From NCBI RefSeq assembly GCF_029215985.1, contig NZ_JAEMVC010000005.1, positions 41,733 to 105,732 on the forward strand: 64,000 nucleotides of DNA, in the 5' to 3' direction. Source of the DNA: Sulfurimonas sp. SAG-AH-194-C21. Its GTDB lineage: Bacteria > Campylobacterota > Campylobacteria > Campylobacterales > Sulfurimonadaceae. The position numbers were made by a program, and so were the translations under genes. Of this stretch, positions 35,837 to 45,935 are shown piece after piece; position 1 is the first letter of the stretch; each line of letters begins with the position of its first letter. The notes under the pieces were generated by a model. That model saw only the letters and a program-made list of their open reading frames with translations, was not told the origin of the DNA and did not search any database.

Positions 35837-36789
35837 TTGTTTCTCTTTCTTTTTAAATTTTCACTTTTCACTAAAAACTCTAAATTACTTACATGTTTAA
35901 CACTTATCTCACCACTCTTTATGAGTCGTTCTAAACTTATCTGCGTAGGTTCATCAAAAAGTAGTTTTGTATCTTCGCGTGTAAGGGGGCGTTTATCAAG
36001 AGTGTTGAGTATTTCTTTATCAGTATAGTAAGCATTGTTAGGTTCTGCATGTATTCTTGAAGCTATGTGTATAGGAAGGGCAGTATCAAACACCATTGCA
36101 ATGGTGTGTAGCTCTTTATAACTCACACCCATAACAGGATAAGCAGGAGGTCTATCTATCGTTCCTAGGTCAATCCTCACTGCGTTTACTTCAAGTAAAA
36201 CATCATTGAGCTTTTGTATCTCTTCTTTAGTGTCATTTAACTCATGCACAAATAAAATCTCGATGAAGAGTTTGCCCTTATACTCTTTAGAAAAGGCGAT
36301 AACACTCTCTACAATATCTTCTACTTTTATACTTTCATGTGGTCTATCTATTTTTCTAAAAATGTCAGGGCTTATAGCATCGAGTGAAAGTTTTACTTGG
36401 TCAAGTTTTAAAAGTGCTTTATACACATTTGGGTCTATAAGTGTAGCACTGTTTGTCAGGATAAGTGTCTCAGTTTTACCTTTAACTGCGTCAATAGCAT
36501 CTATAAGTTCACTCAACTGTGGATAAAGAGTTGGTTCTCCATTTGCAGTGAGGGTGATGACATCTATCTTAGCGTTGAGGTGAGTTTTAAGTTCTTCTAT
36601 GATTTCTTCAACTGTTATAGTATTGATTTGTTTGTCCATAGTAAGGGCAGGGGCAAGTTCGCAGTAGAGACAGTCGAAGTTACACTGTTTGAGTGCAGGG
36701 GAGAGATCAATCCCTAAACTCATGCCAAAACGGCGTGAGTTTATAGGTCCGAATATTATATTATTTTTTGCTGACACGCTGACACTCAC
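35833..36789 (-). CDS. Radical SAM protein (COG0731-like)
   Basis: 318 residues. The N-terminal [21 protein letters not shown] and the cluster motif CNFDCLYC (CxxxCxxC) define a radical SAM enzyme with a 4Fe-4S cluster. Further SAM motifs are [14 protein letters not shown] and [18 protein letters not shown]. The C-terminal region has [26 protein letters not shown], a possible winged-helix module. Related proteins include TYW1-like and uncharacterised enzymes; the reaction is unknown. The start lies 29 bases inside the hemE 3' end; a GTG at 36777 is an alternative. Confidence 0.82.
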   Translation of the reverse strand: MSVSVSAKNNIIFGPINSRRFGMSLGIDLSPALKQCNFDCLYCELAPALTMDKQINTITVEEIIEELKTHLNAKIDVITLTANGEPTLYPQLSELIDAIDAVKGKTETLILTNSATLIDPNVYKALLKLDQVKLSLDAISPDIFRKIDRPHESIKVEDIVESVIAFSKEYKGKLFIEILFVHELNDTKEEIQKLNDVLLEVNAVRIDLGTIDRPPAYPVMGVSYKELHTIAMVFDTALPIHIASRIHAEPNNAYYTDKEILNTLDKRPLTREDTKLLFDEPTQISLERLIKSGEISVKHVSNLEFLVKSENLKRKRNK

Positions 36790-37801
36790 TTACGAAGTGT
36801 TTAGCATTCTCAACTGGAACATCAGGAAGTATTCCGTGACCAAGGTTAAAGATGTGACGTTTACCATTCATAACTTTTTGGATTTTTTCTACTGAAGTAG
36901 TTGTTTGCTCTTTTGAGTAGAGACGACATGGCTCCATATTTCCTTGAAGAACATACTTGTCGCCAAGCTTTTCGTTTGCAAATTCCATCGGAGTAGCCCA
37001 GTCAACACCAAAAACATCAAAGTTTCCGTATACCTTGTCATAAAACGCGGGAATACCTTTTGGAAACATGATAATAGGAATATGAGGATACTTTGCTTTA
37101 ATGTACTCAGCTATCTCAACCATATAGCTCCAAGAAAACTCATCATAGTTATCAACTTCAATAGCAGCTGCCCAAGAGTCAAATATCTGAACAACATCTA
37201 CTCCAGCTTCTATCTGTTTTTCTAAGTATAGTTTTAAAACTTCTGTTACTTCTCTTAAAATGTTATGTAAAAGTTTAGGGTTAGAATACATCATCTTTTT
37301 ACAGATGTTATACGTTTTTGTTCCTTGTCCTTCTATCATGTAAGTAGCAAGAGTCCAAGGTGCACCAGCAAAACCGATAAGGGCAATGTTGTCGTCGCGT
37401 TCATCTAGTTCTTTACGAAGGATTTTAATAGTGTCAAAAACATAAGTAAGTTTACTTGCTGCTTCGTCTCCACCGATGAGTCTATCTAAGTCAGCTTGTG
37501 AAGTTAACGGGTCTGAAAATTTAGGACCTTCACCCTTAACAAAAGAGAGGTCCATTCCCATTTCATCAGGAATAACTAAAATATCTGTAAACAAAATAGC
37601 CGCGTCAACACCAACGATATCTAAAGGTTGAATAGTTACAGCCGCTGCTGCCTCTGGGTTATGACAGAGGTTAAGAAAGTCTCCTGCTTTTGCACGAACT
37701 TTCATATACTCTGGAAGATAACGACCAGCCTGTCTCATCATCCATACTGGAGTGTATGGTGTTTCTTTACCAAAACATGCATCTACAAATATTTTACCCA
37801 T
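36761..37801 (-). CDS. hemE: Uroporphyrinogen decarboxylase
   Basis: Decarboxylates uroporphyrinogen III to coproporphyrinogen III in heme synthesis. The 346 residues have the N-terminal signature [18 protein letters not shown] with its active-site Arg residues, [18 protein letters not shown] (Asp), [28 protein letters not shown], and the C-terminal [15 protein letters not shown]. The start ATG shares a base with the stop of the UPF0114 gene. The length is normal for the family. Confidence 0.95.
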   Translation of the reverse strand: MGKIFVDACFGKETPYTPVWMMRQAGRYLPEYMKVRAKAGDFLNLCHNPEAAAAVTIQPLDIVGVDAAILFTDILVIPDEMGMDLSFVKGEGPKFSDPLTSQADLDRLIGGDEAASKLTYVFDTIKILRKELDERDDNIALIGFAGAPWTLATYMIEGQGTKTYNICKKMMYSNPKLLHNILREVTEVLKLYLEKQIEAGVDVVQIFDSWAAAIEVDNYDEFSWSYMVEIAEYIKAKYPHIPIIMFPKGIPAFYDKVYGNFDVFGVDWATPMEFANEKLGDKYVLQGNMEPCRLYSKEQTTTSVEKIQKVMNGKRHIFNLGHGILPDVPVENAKHFVSECQRVSKK

Positions 37802-38313
37802 TAATGTTTACCTACCTTTCCTAAAAAATATAATCCAACTGCAACAGCTGTGATTGAGAGTGCGAAATAGAGCATATCTAAAGCACCGTCATACTGAGTA
37901 TGTCCAACTTTTTGAAAAAATCCTACTACAAGAACCATAACGATTACTTTGGATATTTTGTCTTTGAGCTGATCTAGTGAGTGAATCGCTAGTACCTTAT
38001 TCTCTTTACCTGACTCATCTTTAGCCGCCTCAATCTCAGAGATAAATAACTCGTATAAACCAAAAGAAAAAAGAAGCATAACTACACCGATAAGGTATAA
38101 ATCAACTGCACCTATAATACCACCAACTACATCTTCGTGGAAGTTATGGGGATGCACACCGCTGACATAAGTGTTAAAAACGAACTTAGCACTATCAAAT
38201 ATATCAATTGAAGCAACTATAAAAAGAATTACAGCACCAAGAAGACCAAAAATAACAGCCAAAATAACCATAAATCTTGAAGCCCAAAGACTACTTTCAA
38301 ATATTTTTTCCAT
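37801..38313 (-). CDS. UPF0114 (YqhA-like) membrane protein
   Basis: 170 residues from ATG 38313, chosen because AGGAAG lies 8 bases upstream and the family begins MEKIFE; a longer frame to 38346 overlaps asd needlessly. Four hydrophobic segments lie near 13-38, 60-85, 115-135 and 145-165. The [19 protein letters not shown] start and [22 protein letters not shown] region are typical. Function unknown. Confidence 0.82.
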   Translation of the reverse strand: MEKIFESSLWASRFMVILAVIFGLLGAVILFIVASIDIFDSAKFVFNTYVSGVHPHNFHEDVVGGIIGAVDLYLIGVVMLLFSFGLYELFISEIEAAKDESGKENKVLAIHSLDQLKDKISKVIVMVLVVGFFQKVGHTQYDGALDMLYFALSITAVAVGLYFLGKVGKH

Positions 38314-38315
38314 AC

Positions 38316-39362
38316 TTATACTTCCTCTTCTTGAAACTCTATCCATTTTTGAGCAATTCTTACGGCGTTTGTAGCAGCTCCTACTCTAAGGTTGTCAGCA
38401 ACTACAAAAAGATGTAAGATATTTTTAGAGTAAATATCACTACGGATACGGCCAACAAAAGTCTCATTTTTATCTACACAGGTTGCAGGCATTGGGTAGA
38501 GTGCTTCATCCGGATTATCAAGGATGACAAGATTAGGAGCTTTAGCTAAAACTTCTCTTGCTTCATCTGCATTTACTTCAGAGTCAAAAGTAAGAGTAAG
38601 TGCTTCTGCATGACCACGAAGTGTAGGAACGCGAACACATGTTGCAGAAAGTGCTACATCTTTGTTCATGATTTTAGTAGTTTCATTTACCATTTTCATC
38701 TCTTCTTTAGTGTAACCATTATCAGTAAACACATCAATCTGAGGGATAACATTAAGAGCGATTTGTTGGTTAAAAGCTTTATGCTCTGCATCAGCTAGAG
38801 TAAATGCAAAGAATGCTTGCATCTGGTGTACTAACTCTTCCATAGCAGTCTTTCCAGCACCTGAAGTTGCTTGGTAAGTACTAACATCAACACGTAAAAT
38901 GTCATAAGCTTCATCAAGTGGTTTAAGTGTTTGTACCATTTGAATAGTAGAACAGTTAGGATTCGCGATGATTCCTGTCTGTCTCCATTTTTTAATATCT
39001 TGTGGATTTACTTCTGGAACAACTAAAGGAGTGTTCTCATCCATTCTAAACTCAGATGTATTGTCAATAACTACAGCTCCTGCTTTTACAGCAGATGGAG
39101 CAAATTCTGCACTCACAGATCCACCAGCAGAAAAAAGTGCGATTTCTATTCCATACTCAGCAAATACATCATGAGTTAGTTCGATAATAGGTAAAGACGC
39201 ACCATTGTACTCTACACTTTTACCAACACTTCTTGAACTCGCTAGAGGGATAAGTCTCTCTAGTGGAAAGTCTATCTCAGCTAAGACATTAAGTATCTCT
39301 TCTCCAACTGCTCCATTTGCTCCAACTATTGCTACATTATATTTTTTACGATTTTCGCTCAT
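38316..39362 (-). CDS. asd: Aspartate-semialdehyde dehydrogenase
   Basis: Reduces aspartyl-4-phosphate to aspartate semialdehyde, the branch point to lysine, threonine, methionine and diaminopimelate. The 348 residues contain the NADP-binding VAIVGANGAVGEEIL, the LFSAGGSVSAEFAP loop, the catalytic Cys in ANPNCSTIQMV, and TCVRVPTLRGHAEALTL with the active-site His. Follows flgR on the same strand, the same order as in C. jejuni. Confidence 0.95.
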   Translation of the reverse strand: MSENRKKYNVAIVGANGAVGEEILNVLAEIDFPLERLIPLASSRSVGKSVEYNGASLPIIELTHDVFAEYGIEIALFSAGGSVSAEFAPSAVKAGAVVIDNTSEFRMDENTPLVVPEVNPQDIKKWRQTGIIANPNCSTIQMVQTLKPLDEAYDILRVDVSTYQATSGAGKTAMEELVHQMQAFFAFTLADAEHKAFNQQIALNVIPQIDVFTDNGYTKEEMKMVNETTKIMNKDVALSATCVRVPTLRGHAEALTLTFDSEVNADEAREVLAKAPNLVILDNPDEALYPMPATCVDKNETFVGRIRSDIYSKNILHLFVVADNLRVGAATNAVRIAQKWIEFQEEEV

Positions 39363-39384
39363 ATTTTTTCCTATATTTAATTAT

Positions 39385-40524
39385 TTATTTTCTAACATTC
39401 AAAAAGAGTTCATCTTTTTGTATTTCATTTGTTTCACTTAAAATTACTGAACGTTCTACTACAGAGATAAGTTCTCGTATGTTTCCTGGCCAATCGTAGT
39501 CAAGAAGTTCACTTTTTGCTTCACTTGAAAAACTCTTTAACTCAAAGTCGTACTTTTCACAGTTACTCTTACAAGTTGCTTCTGCGATTTGTAGTATCTC
39601 ATCTTTTCTCTCTTTAAGAGGAGGGATATGAAGAGGAATAGTATTTAAACGGTAGTATAAATCCTCTCTAAAGAGGCCGTCTTTTATCTTCTCATCTAAG
39701 TTCGCATTTGTAGCAGATACTACGCGTATATCTATTTTTATACTTTTTGAAGCACCTAAACGACGTACCTCTTTCTCTTGAAGTGCACGTAAAAGTTTTG
39801 CTTGAACGCCATAAGGCATCTCACCTATCTCATCTAAAAAAAGTGTACCACCTTGCGCAAGTTCAAACTGTCCTGCTTTGGCTTCACTTGCATCAGTAAA
39901 GGCACCTTTTTCAAAACCAAAAAGTTCACTTTCTATCAGATTATCAGGAATTGCCGCCATATTTATAGCGATAAATGGTTTTTTAGCCCTAGGTGAATTT
40001 TTATGAATATATGAAGCGAAAACCTCTTTACCTACACCACTCTGACCTAGAAGTAAAATACTAGCATCTGTTTTACAAGCTTTATCAGCAATACGAAGTA
40101 CTTTTGTTAGGACATCACTTTTGCCAAGAAAACCAGTATCACTTTTTTTATTTTTTTTGACAGTTTTTTGTACTGTTTGAACCTTACTCTCGCGTTTTAT
40201 TGCACCGATAAGAGTATCTATATCAAAAGGTTTGAGTAAAAAGTCTTTGACACCAAGGTGAATAGAGTCTATTGCTTTAGAAAGTGTCGCATTTCCTGTC
40301 ATTATGATGACTTCGTAACGACCATTTAACTCTTTTATTAACTCAATCCCATCCATACCAGGCATATTTATATCTGTGATAACTAAATCAAAGCTAGAAT
40401 CAAGACCTTTAAGTGCATCTTTGGCATGTTTAAATGTTTTAATTTCAAACTCTTTATAGTCGCCCATAGCGAGTTCAAGAGATTTTCTCATATTAATATC
40501 ATCTTCAACGATTGCAATTTTCAA
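39385..40524 (-). CDS. flgR: Sigma-54 response regulator FlgR without DNA-binding domain
   Basis: NtrC-type activator of the flagellar sigma-54 regulon, partner of the FlgS kinase. 379 residues: receiver domain (1-115) with phosphoacceptor Asp 51 in VITDINMPGMDG, then an AAA+ domain with Walker A LLGQSGVGKEVF and Walker B GTLFLDEIGEMP. The sigma-54-contact loop reads GAFTDA rather than GAFTGA. The sequence ends after the AAA+ lid (NEIQKDELFLNVRK) with no Fis-type helix-turn-helix, as in Helicobacter pylori FlgR. Position between asd and flgQ-flgP matches Campylobacter. Confidence 0.9.
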   Translation of the reverse strand: MKIAIVEDDINMRKSLELAMGDYKEFEIKTFKHAKDALKGLDSSFDLVITDINMPGMDGIELIKELNGRYEVIIMTGNATLSKAIDSIHLGVKDFLLKPFDIDTLIGAIKRESKVQTVQKTVKKNKKSDTGFLGKSDVLTKVLRIADKACKTDASILLLGQSGVGKEVFASYIHKNSPRAKKPFIAINMAAIPDNLIESELFGFEKGAFTDASEAKAGQFELAQGGTLFLDEIGEMPYGVQAKLLRALQEKEVRRLGASKSIKIDIRVVSATNANLDEKIKDGLFREDLYYRLNTIPLHIPPLKERKDEILQIAEATCKSNCEKYDFELKSFSSEAKSELLDYDWPGNIRELISVVERSVILSETNEIQKDELFLNVRK

Positions 40525-40543
40525 TGGATGTCCTATTTTATGC

Positions 40544-40915
40544 CTATTTTAATGGTGAAATTCTAACAAAGTTATCATTAAAATCGACTTTGAAGCAAGT
40601 TGTTTTAAGAGTGAGTATAGTTGTTGATGTATATTGAAAGTTTATAGTGCTGTCACTATGCTCTAGGCTAAGTCCTAGTTTATGTATGTAGTCTATAAAA
40701 TTTTCATTATTACTAGAGAGGATCTTTCTTAGATTTTTATCATCACGGGTTTCAAATATAATTGGATTATAAGGAGTTCCATCACATTTTTTCATAGCAT
40801 GTGCAATCTCTAGTTTTTCATTATATAGTATGGCATTTTTGACAAGGTATCTGTAGGATATAAGGTATTCACTTGCGTTTAATGCAAGTGAAGAAAGAAG
40901 AAAAAAAAGGCTTAC
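40544..40915 (-). CDS. flgQ: FlgQ-like flagellar accessory protein with no normal start codon
   Basis: The open frame encodes VSLFFLLSSLALNA-SEYLISYRYL, a clear signal peptide, followed by about 105 residues ending FVRISPLK. Position between flgR and flgP matches flgQ of C. jejuni, needed for motility. The frame opens with GTA at 40913-40915, overlapping the flgP stop TAA; no ATG, GTG or TTG precedes the signal peptide. One base change (GTGA to GTAA) would convert a classic overlap into this. The first ATG (40795) is downstream and would lose the signal peptide. Confidence 0.6.
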   Translation of the reverse strand, partial: VSLFFLLSSLALNASEYLISYRYLVKNAILYNEKLEIAHAMKKCDGTPYNPIIFETRDDKNLRKILSSNNENFIDYIHKLGLSLEHSDSTINFQYTSTTILTLKTTCFKVDFNDNFVRISPLK

Positions 40916-41397
40916 TTGAACTGAGCGTGAGATATTACAATCTCCATCTCAACTTCACAAAGTCCTTCTTTAAATGTTGTTTCAACAATACTAGCATTTC
41001 TAATCATTGCAGCAACTGATGTTCGAACAGTTGAACGTTTAACCATCATGTTTTTGATAAGGTCTTGACCATCTATACGGACACCTTTTACTTTTTCTGC
41101 TATAAGTCTATATGCATCAGCAACAGCCGCACGTTTTGCAAGAGCATATGCCTGTGCAGGTGAAGATGTGTTCAAAGGTGCTACACCTTGGCCCACTACA
41201 CTAATATGAATCTTTTCCTCTAAATGAAGTGTCTGCACTTGTTCTTTTTGTACTTCTTGTACTTGCACAGTATTAACTTCAGGTGCAATTACTATTGTTT
41301 GCATTTCCATGGGAACAGTTTCCTCTATCATTTCAGCTGTCTCTGCATTCAAAGACAGAGAACCCAGAATCGTTATTAAGACGAATAAATATTTCAT
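40912..41397 (-). CDS. flgP: FlgP-like flagellar outer-ring protein (LPP20 domain)
   Basis: 161 residues. The LPP20-type domain (about 62-160) has GQGVAPLNTSSPAQAYALAKRAAVADAYRLIAEKVKGVRIDGQDLIKNMM, then TVRTSVAAMIRNASIVETTFKEGLCEVEMEI, closely recalling C. jejuni FlgP, which forms the basal disk at the outer membrane. It has an N-terminal signal peptide (MKYLFVLITILGSLSLNA) but no lipobox Cys, so it would be a soluble periplasmic protein rather than a lipoprotein. Lies downstream of gyrA and upstream of flgQ-flgR-asd, the Campylobacter order. Confidence 0.82.
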   Translation of the reverse strand: MKYLFVLITILGSLSLNAETAEMIEETVPMEMQTIVIAPEVNTVQVQEVQKEQVQTLHLEEKIHISVVGQGVAPLNTSSPAQAYALAKRAAVADAYRLIAEKVKGVRIDGQDLIKNMMVKRSTVRTSVAAMIRNASIVETTFKEGLCEVEMEIVISHAQFK

Positions 41398-41459
41398 ACA
41401 ATATCCTTAAAGGGTATATAGTTGTACCCGTTGTTTTATTGAAAGAGACAAAGCAAATA

Positions 41460-43940
41460 CTATTCCAGTATTAGTGTCTCAGAGCCTTCTTCAGTTTCAT
41501 CTTCATCTTTCTCTTCTTTTGGACAGCGAGAGATTGATGCAACATCATCACCCTTAACTATATAAACGCCAGATGTGTTACGACTTGATTTTGAGATAGT
41601 TTGCATATCTACTCTTATCATCTTACCTGATTTCGTTAATGCCATCATGTCCATTTCTTCATCTACCATAAGACAACCGATGATGTTTTTACCAGTTTTA
41701 GCAGTCATTTTCATAGCGATAACACCAGAACCACCACGGTTTGTAAGTCTGTACTCACCAGCATCAGTACGTTTACCAATACCTTTTTCAGCAATCATGA
41801 GAATCTCTTGTTCATCATTTGCAATGATGTTAGCATCAACTACTACATCACCCTCATGTTTGAACTTAATACCACGAACACCACGAGTTGAACGACCTTG
41901 TTCACGTGTTTTCTCAATCTCAAATTTAATACACTGTGCAAATTTAGTTACAATAAATAAGTATCTAATATCTTGGTTTGCAATTTTTGCTGTGATTAAA
42001 GCATCATCATCATCAAGAACAATAGCTCTTACTCCATTACTTCTGATGTTTGAAAATTCACTTAGGTTTGTACGTTTAACAACACCATTTTGTGTAAAGA
42101 AAACAAGACCTTTGTCTTCACTAAAGTCAGTAGTAGGAATGATAGAACGGATTTTCTCATCTGCTACAAGGTTGATAAGGTTTACAACAGCCTTACCTTT
42201 AGCGATACGGCTACCTTCAGGAATACGATACACTTTTAACCAGTGAAGCTGACCACGATCAGTTACAAAAAGAAGAGTATCATGAGTATTACATGTAAAG
42301 AAGTTCTCTATAAAGTCATCTTCGTATGTAGTAACAGCAGTTTTACCCTTACCACCGCGTTTTTGTTTCTCGTAAGAAGCAAGAGGCACACGCTTGATAT
42401 AACCACGGTGAGTAATAGTTACTACCATTGGCTCATTTGGAATAAGGTCTTCGATGTCGATGTCATCATAATCATCTTCAACATCAGTACGACGCCCTTC
42501 AGTATATGTTGCAGACACTTCATCAAATTCTTCAGAGATGATACCAGTAAGTATTTCTTCGCTTTTAAGGATAGACTCAAGGTAGTTGATAAGTTCTACA
42601 AGTTCAGCTAACTCTTCTTCGATTTTTTTGATTTGTAGACCAGTTAAACGTCCAAGTCTCATAGCAACAATACTTGCCGCTTGAATATCTGAGAAGTCAT
42701 ACTCGTGAACCAAGTTGTTTTTAGCATCTTCTTCATCTTCTGACGCACGAATAGTTTTAATTACTTTATCAATAATATCTATCGCTTTTCTAAGACCCTC
42801 TAAAATATGTGCACGAGCTTTTGCTTTTTCAAGGTCAAAAATAGTTCGACGAATAATTACAGTTTTACGGTGGTTGATAAACTGTTTCATTATTTCTATA
42901 ATTCCAAAGATACGAGGTTCTTGGTTTAAAATAGATAACATGATAATACCAAAAGTAGTCTGCATGCTAGTCTGTTTAAAAAGATTGTTAAGCACTATCT
43001 CACTCATCGCATCGCGTTTAAGTTCGATTACAACACGCATACCATCACGGTCAGACTCATCACGGATAAGTGAAACACCATCTATCATTTTGTCTTTTAC
43101 AAGATTTGCGATGTTCTCAATCAAACGCGACTTGTTTACTTGGTAAGGAAGTTCATCAATAACAATGATCTCTTTTTTAGCAGTCTGCTCAATATGTGTC
43201 TTTGCACGAACTTTAATACGTCCACGACCAGACTCATATGCTTCAGTGATACCTTTTTTACCAAAGATAATTCCACCCGTTGGAAAGTCTGGAGCTTTTA
43301 CATGTTCCATAATCTCAGGAAGTGTGATATTTGGGTTAGCAAGTAATGCTTTAAGTGCATTCATAATCTCAGTCGGGTTATGAGGTGGAATGTTTGTAGC
43401 CATACCAACTGCGATTCCTGATGAACCATTTATAAGGAGGTTAGGAACACGAGTAGGCATAACATCAGGCTCTTTAGTTGTGCCATCATAGTTATCTGTC
43501 ATGTTAACAGTATTTTTTTCTAAATCTTTAAGAAGTTCACCCGCATACTTAGTCATACGAGCTTCTGTATATCTCATAGCTGCCGCAGAGTCACCATCGA
43601 CAGAACCAAAGTTTCCTTGACCGTCTACAAGTTCCATTCTCATTGAGAAGTCTTGAGCCATACGAACAAGTGCATCATAAACAGAGTTGTCACCGTGAGG
43701 GTGGTACTGCCCGATAACATCACCGACGATACGTGCAGATTTCTTAAACTTTGCACCATGAGAAAGGTTAAGTTTATCCATCGCATATAGTATACGTCTA
43801 TGTACAGGTTTTAGACCATCTCTTACATCTGGTAAGGCACGTCCAACGATAACACTCATTGAGTAGTCAAGGTAAGAGTTTTGAAGAGTTGTTTCTATAT
43901 TTATCTGTTGTATGTCGTCATTATTTAGCAAGTCGCTCAT
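41460..43940 (-). CDS. gyrA: DNA gyrase subunit A
   Basis: Breakage-reunion subunit of gyrase, 826 residues. N-terminal [20 protein letters not shown], the quinolone region [22 protein letters not shown], and [10 protein letters not shown] with the catalytic Tyr are present. The C-terminal beta-pinwheel contains the gyrase box as QKRGGKGK, followed by repeats ([19 protein letters not shown]). The acidic tail [17 protein letters not shown] ends the protein. Residue 85, matching Ser 83 of E. coli, is Asn, as in wild-type H. pylori. So it is not in itself a resistance mark. Confidence 0.96.
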   Translation of the reverse strand: MSDLLNNDDIQQINIETTLQNSYLDYSMSVIVGRALPDVRDGLKPVHRRILYAMDKLNLSHGAKFKKSARIVGDVIGQYHPHGDNSVYDALVRMAQDFSMRMELVDGQGNFGSVDGDSAAAMRYTEARMTKYAGELLKDLEKNTVNMTDNYDGTTKEPDVMPTRVPNLLINGSSGIAVGMATNIPPHNPTEIMNALKALLANPNITLPEIMEHVKAPDFPTGGIIFGKKGITEAYESGRGRIKVRAKTHIEQTAKKEIIVIDELPYQVNKSRLIENIANLVKDKMIDGVSLIRDESDRDGMRVVIELKRDAMSEIVLNNLFKQTSMQTTFGIIMLSILNQEPRIFGIIEIMKQFINHRKTVIIRRTIFDLEKAKARAHILEGLRKAIDIIDKVIKTIRASEDEEDAKNNLVHEYDFSDIQAASIVAMRLGRLTGLQIKKIEEELAELVELINYLESILKSEEILTGIISEEFDEVSATYTEGRRTDVEDDYDDIDIEDLIPNEPMVVTITHRGYIKRVPLASYEKQKRGGKGKTAVTTYEDDFIENFFTCNTHDTLLFVTDRGQLHWLKVYRIPEGSRIAKGKAVVNLINLVADEKIRSIIPTTDFSEDKGLVFFTQNGVVKRTNLSEFSNIRSNGVRAIVLDDDDALITAKIANQDIRYLFIVTKFAQCIKFEIEKTREQGRSTRGVRGIKFKHEGDVVVDANIIANDEQEILMIAEKGIGKRTDAGEYRLTNRGGSGVIAMKMTAKTGKNIIGCLMVDEEMDMMALTKSGKMIRVDMQTISKSSRNTSGVYIVKGDDVASISRCPKEEKDEDETEEGSETLILE

Positions 43941-43973
43941 TAATACACCCTATTAGAATTAAGAATAATTTTG

Positions 43974-43979
43974 ATTATA
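43974..43979 (-). promoter_or_regulatory. Likely -10 box of gyrA
   Basis: TATAAT on the minus strand about 34 bases before the gyrA ATG. No convincing -35 box. The 205 bases between gyrA and amt must also hold the amt promoter, which I could not pick out; no sigma-54 GG-N10-GC site was seen. Confidence 0.4.
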
Positions 43980-44145
43980 ATAGCTAAAAATATCTTAAGG
44001 ATATATATATTTCAGTCAAAATTTTAATTATTGAATAGGAAAATAGGGTACTTTATTTGGTGATTAAATATTAGGCAATATAAAAAATAATTATGAAGGC
44101 TTTTATGTCATACTTCAGACTGAAATTATATAAAAAAGGATTCAC

Positions 44146-45447
44146 ATGAAGAAATGGCTTGTAGCACTAGCGCTTGCTTTACCATCTTTAGCATTTGCTG
44201 AAGATACACTAGATACGGGGGATACTGCATGGATGATGATGTCTACTGCATTAGTATTACTTATGACACCAGCAGGTCTTGCACTATTTTATGGTGGAAT
44301 GACAAGAAGTAAAAATGTATTAAATACATATGCTATGGTATTTGGAGCATTTGTAGTTGGATTTATTGTTTGGATTATCGCAGGATATTCAATCGCATTT
44401 GGTACGGCTGATGGCGCGATGAACAAAGTTATTGGTGGATTTGGTAATATATTACTAAGTGATATTAAATGGACTGACTTAAGCGCGATGGGTGCATTCC
44501 CTGACTTCGTATTTGTTGTATTCCAAGGTACTTTTGCTGCTATTACTGTTGCTATCGCTTCTGGTTCAGTTATTGAACGTATTAAGTTCTCTACATGGTT
44601 AGTATTTGTAGCGTTATGGGTTCTTGTAGTTTATGCTCCAATCGTTCACTTAGTATGGGGTGGAGGTTATTTATTTGATCTTGGTGCTTTAGACTTCGCT
44701 GGTGGTACTGTTGTTCATATGAATGGTGGTTTAGCTGGACTTGTATTAGCATTCTTAGTTGGTAAACGTGTTGGTTATCCTAAAATTGCAATGAAACCTG
44801 CAAATGTTATGCTTACTGCTTTAGGTGCTTCTATCCTATGGTTTGGTTGGTATGGATTTAACGGTGGTTCTGCATTTGGTGCAAATGCAATCGCTGGTTT
44901 AGCTTTCTTAACTACAACTATTGCAACTGCAATGGCTGCTATCACATGGATGGTTGCTGAATGGGTTATTTACAAGAAACCAACTCTTTTAGGTCTTGCT
45001 TCAGGTGCTGTTGCCGGTCTAGTTGCTATTACTCCTGCTGCTGGTTTCGTTGATGTTACTGGTGCATTTATCTTAGGAATCGTTGGTTCACTGTTTGCAT
45101 TTTGGGGTGTTACTGTACTTAAGAAGAAACTTGGTTATGATGATTCTTTAGATGCTTTTGGTATTCACTTCTTAGCGGGACTTTTTGGTTCTCTTGCAAC
45201 TGCATTCTTAGCTGTAAAAGATAACGATTTACTATGGGACGGACCACTTAAAGAGTCTGGAGACAGAATGGGTCAATTCATGGTTCAGCTTGAATCAGTT
45301 GTTATTGTTGGTTTAGTCACATTAATTGGTACTGTTGTAGTTTACTACATCGCTACTGCATTAACTGGTGGTTCACGTGTTGACGAAGAGAGTGAGACTA
45401 TGGGTCTTGACGAATCAGTTCACGGCGAGAAATACACTAACTCTTAA
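44146..45447 (+). CDS. amt: Ammonium transporter Amt
   Basis: Inner-membrane ammonia channel of 433 residues. It starts with a cleavable-type signal (MKKWLVALALALPSLAFAEDT) and then the AmtB core of 11 segments: MMMSTALVLLMTPAGLALFYGGMTR, VFVVFQGTFAAITVAIASG, GGTVVHMNGG with the first pore His, GWYGFNGGSAF and FGIHFLAGLFG with the second. AAAGGA lies 7 bases before the ATG. The C-terminal cytoplasmic tail is present for PII docking. The amt-glnB pair 41 bases apart is the universal arrangement. Confidence 0.95.
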   Translation: MKKWLVALALALPSLAFAEDTLDTGDTAWMMMSTALVLLMTPAGLALFYGGMTRSKNVLNTYAMVFGAFVVGFIVWIIAGYSIAFGTADGAMNKVIGGFGNILLSDIKWTDLSAMGAFPDFVFVVFQGTFAAITVAIASGSVIERIKFSTWLVFVALWVLVVYAPIVHLVWGGGYLFDLGALDFAGGTVVHMNGGLAGLVLAFLVGKRVGYPKIAMKPANVMLTALGASILWFGWYGFNGGSAFGANAIAGLAFLTTTIATAMAAITWMVAEWVIYKKPTLLGLASGAVAGLVAITPAAGFVDVTGAFILGIVGSLFAFWGVTVLKKKLGYDDSLDAFGIHFLAGLFGSLATAFLAVKDNDLLWDGPLKESGDRMGQFMVQLESVVIVGLVTLIGTVVVYYIATALTGGSRVDEESETMGLDESVHGEKYTNS

Positions 45448-45479
45448 GAGTTCGGTGTAAAATTTAAAATAATTTTTAA

Positions 45480-45827
<348 letters not shown>

Positions 45828-45844
45828 TTCTAAATCTCTACATC

Positions 45845-45867
45845 TGCGTATGCTTTTTGCATGCGCA
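45845..45867 (+). terminator. Terminator after glnB
   Basis: TGCGTATGC and GCATGCGCA form a 9-bp stem (one G-T pair) with a TTTTT loop, followed by CTTTCTT. It lies 18 bases after the glnB stop and should end the amt-glnB transcript. Confidence 0.65.
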
Positions 45868-45935
45868 CTTTCTTAAACCTCTTATTTTTAATTCTCTTAA
45901 CACTTTTGTAACACTTATTTTGATAATATTTCTTT

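Noticed and set aside
41412-41432. Hairpin GGGTA...TACCC between gyrA and flgP as a terminator
   Set aside because: Only a 5-bp stem with a long loop and no T-tract in the minus-strand direction.
41575-42246. 223-codon plus-strand ORF opposite gyrA
   Set aside because: It is antisense to a conserved gyrA region, has no ribosome binding site and no recognisable domain; it is a shadow of gyrA codon use.
43941-44145. Possible sigma-54 promoter for amt
   Set aside because: No GG-N10-GC core with the right flanks could be found in the gap.
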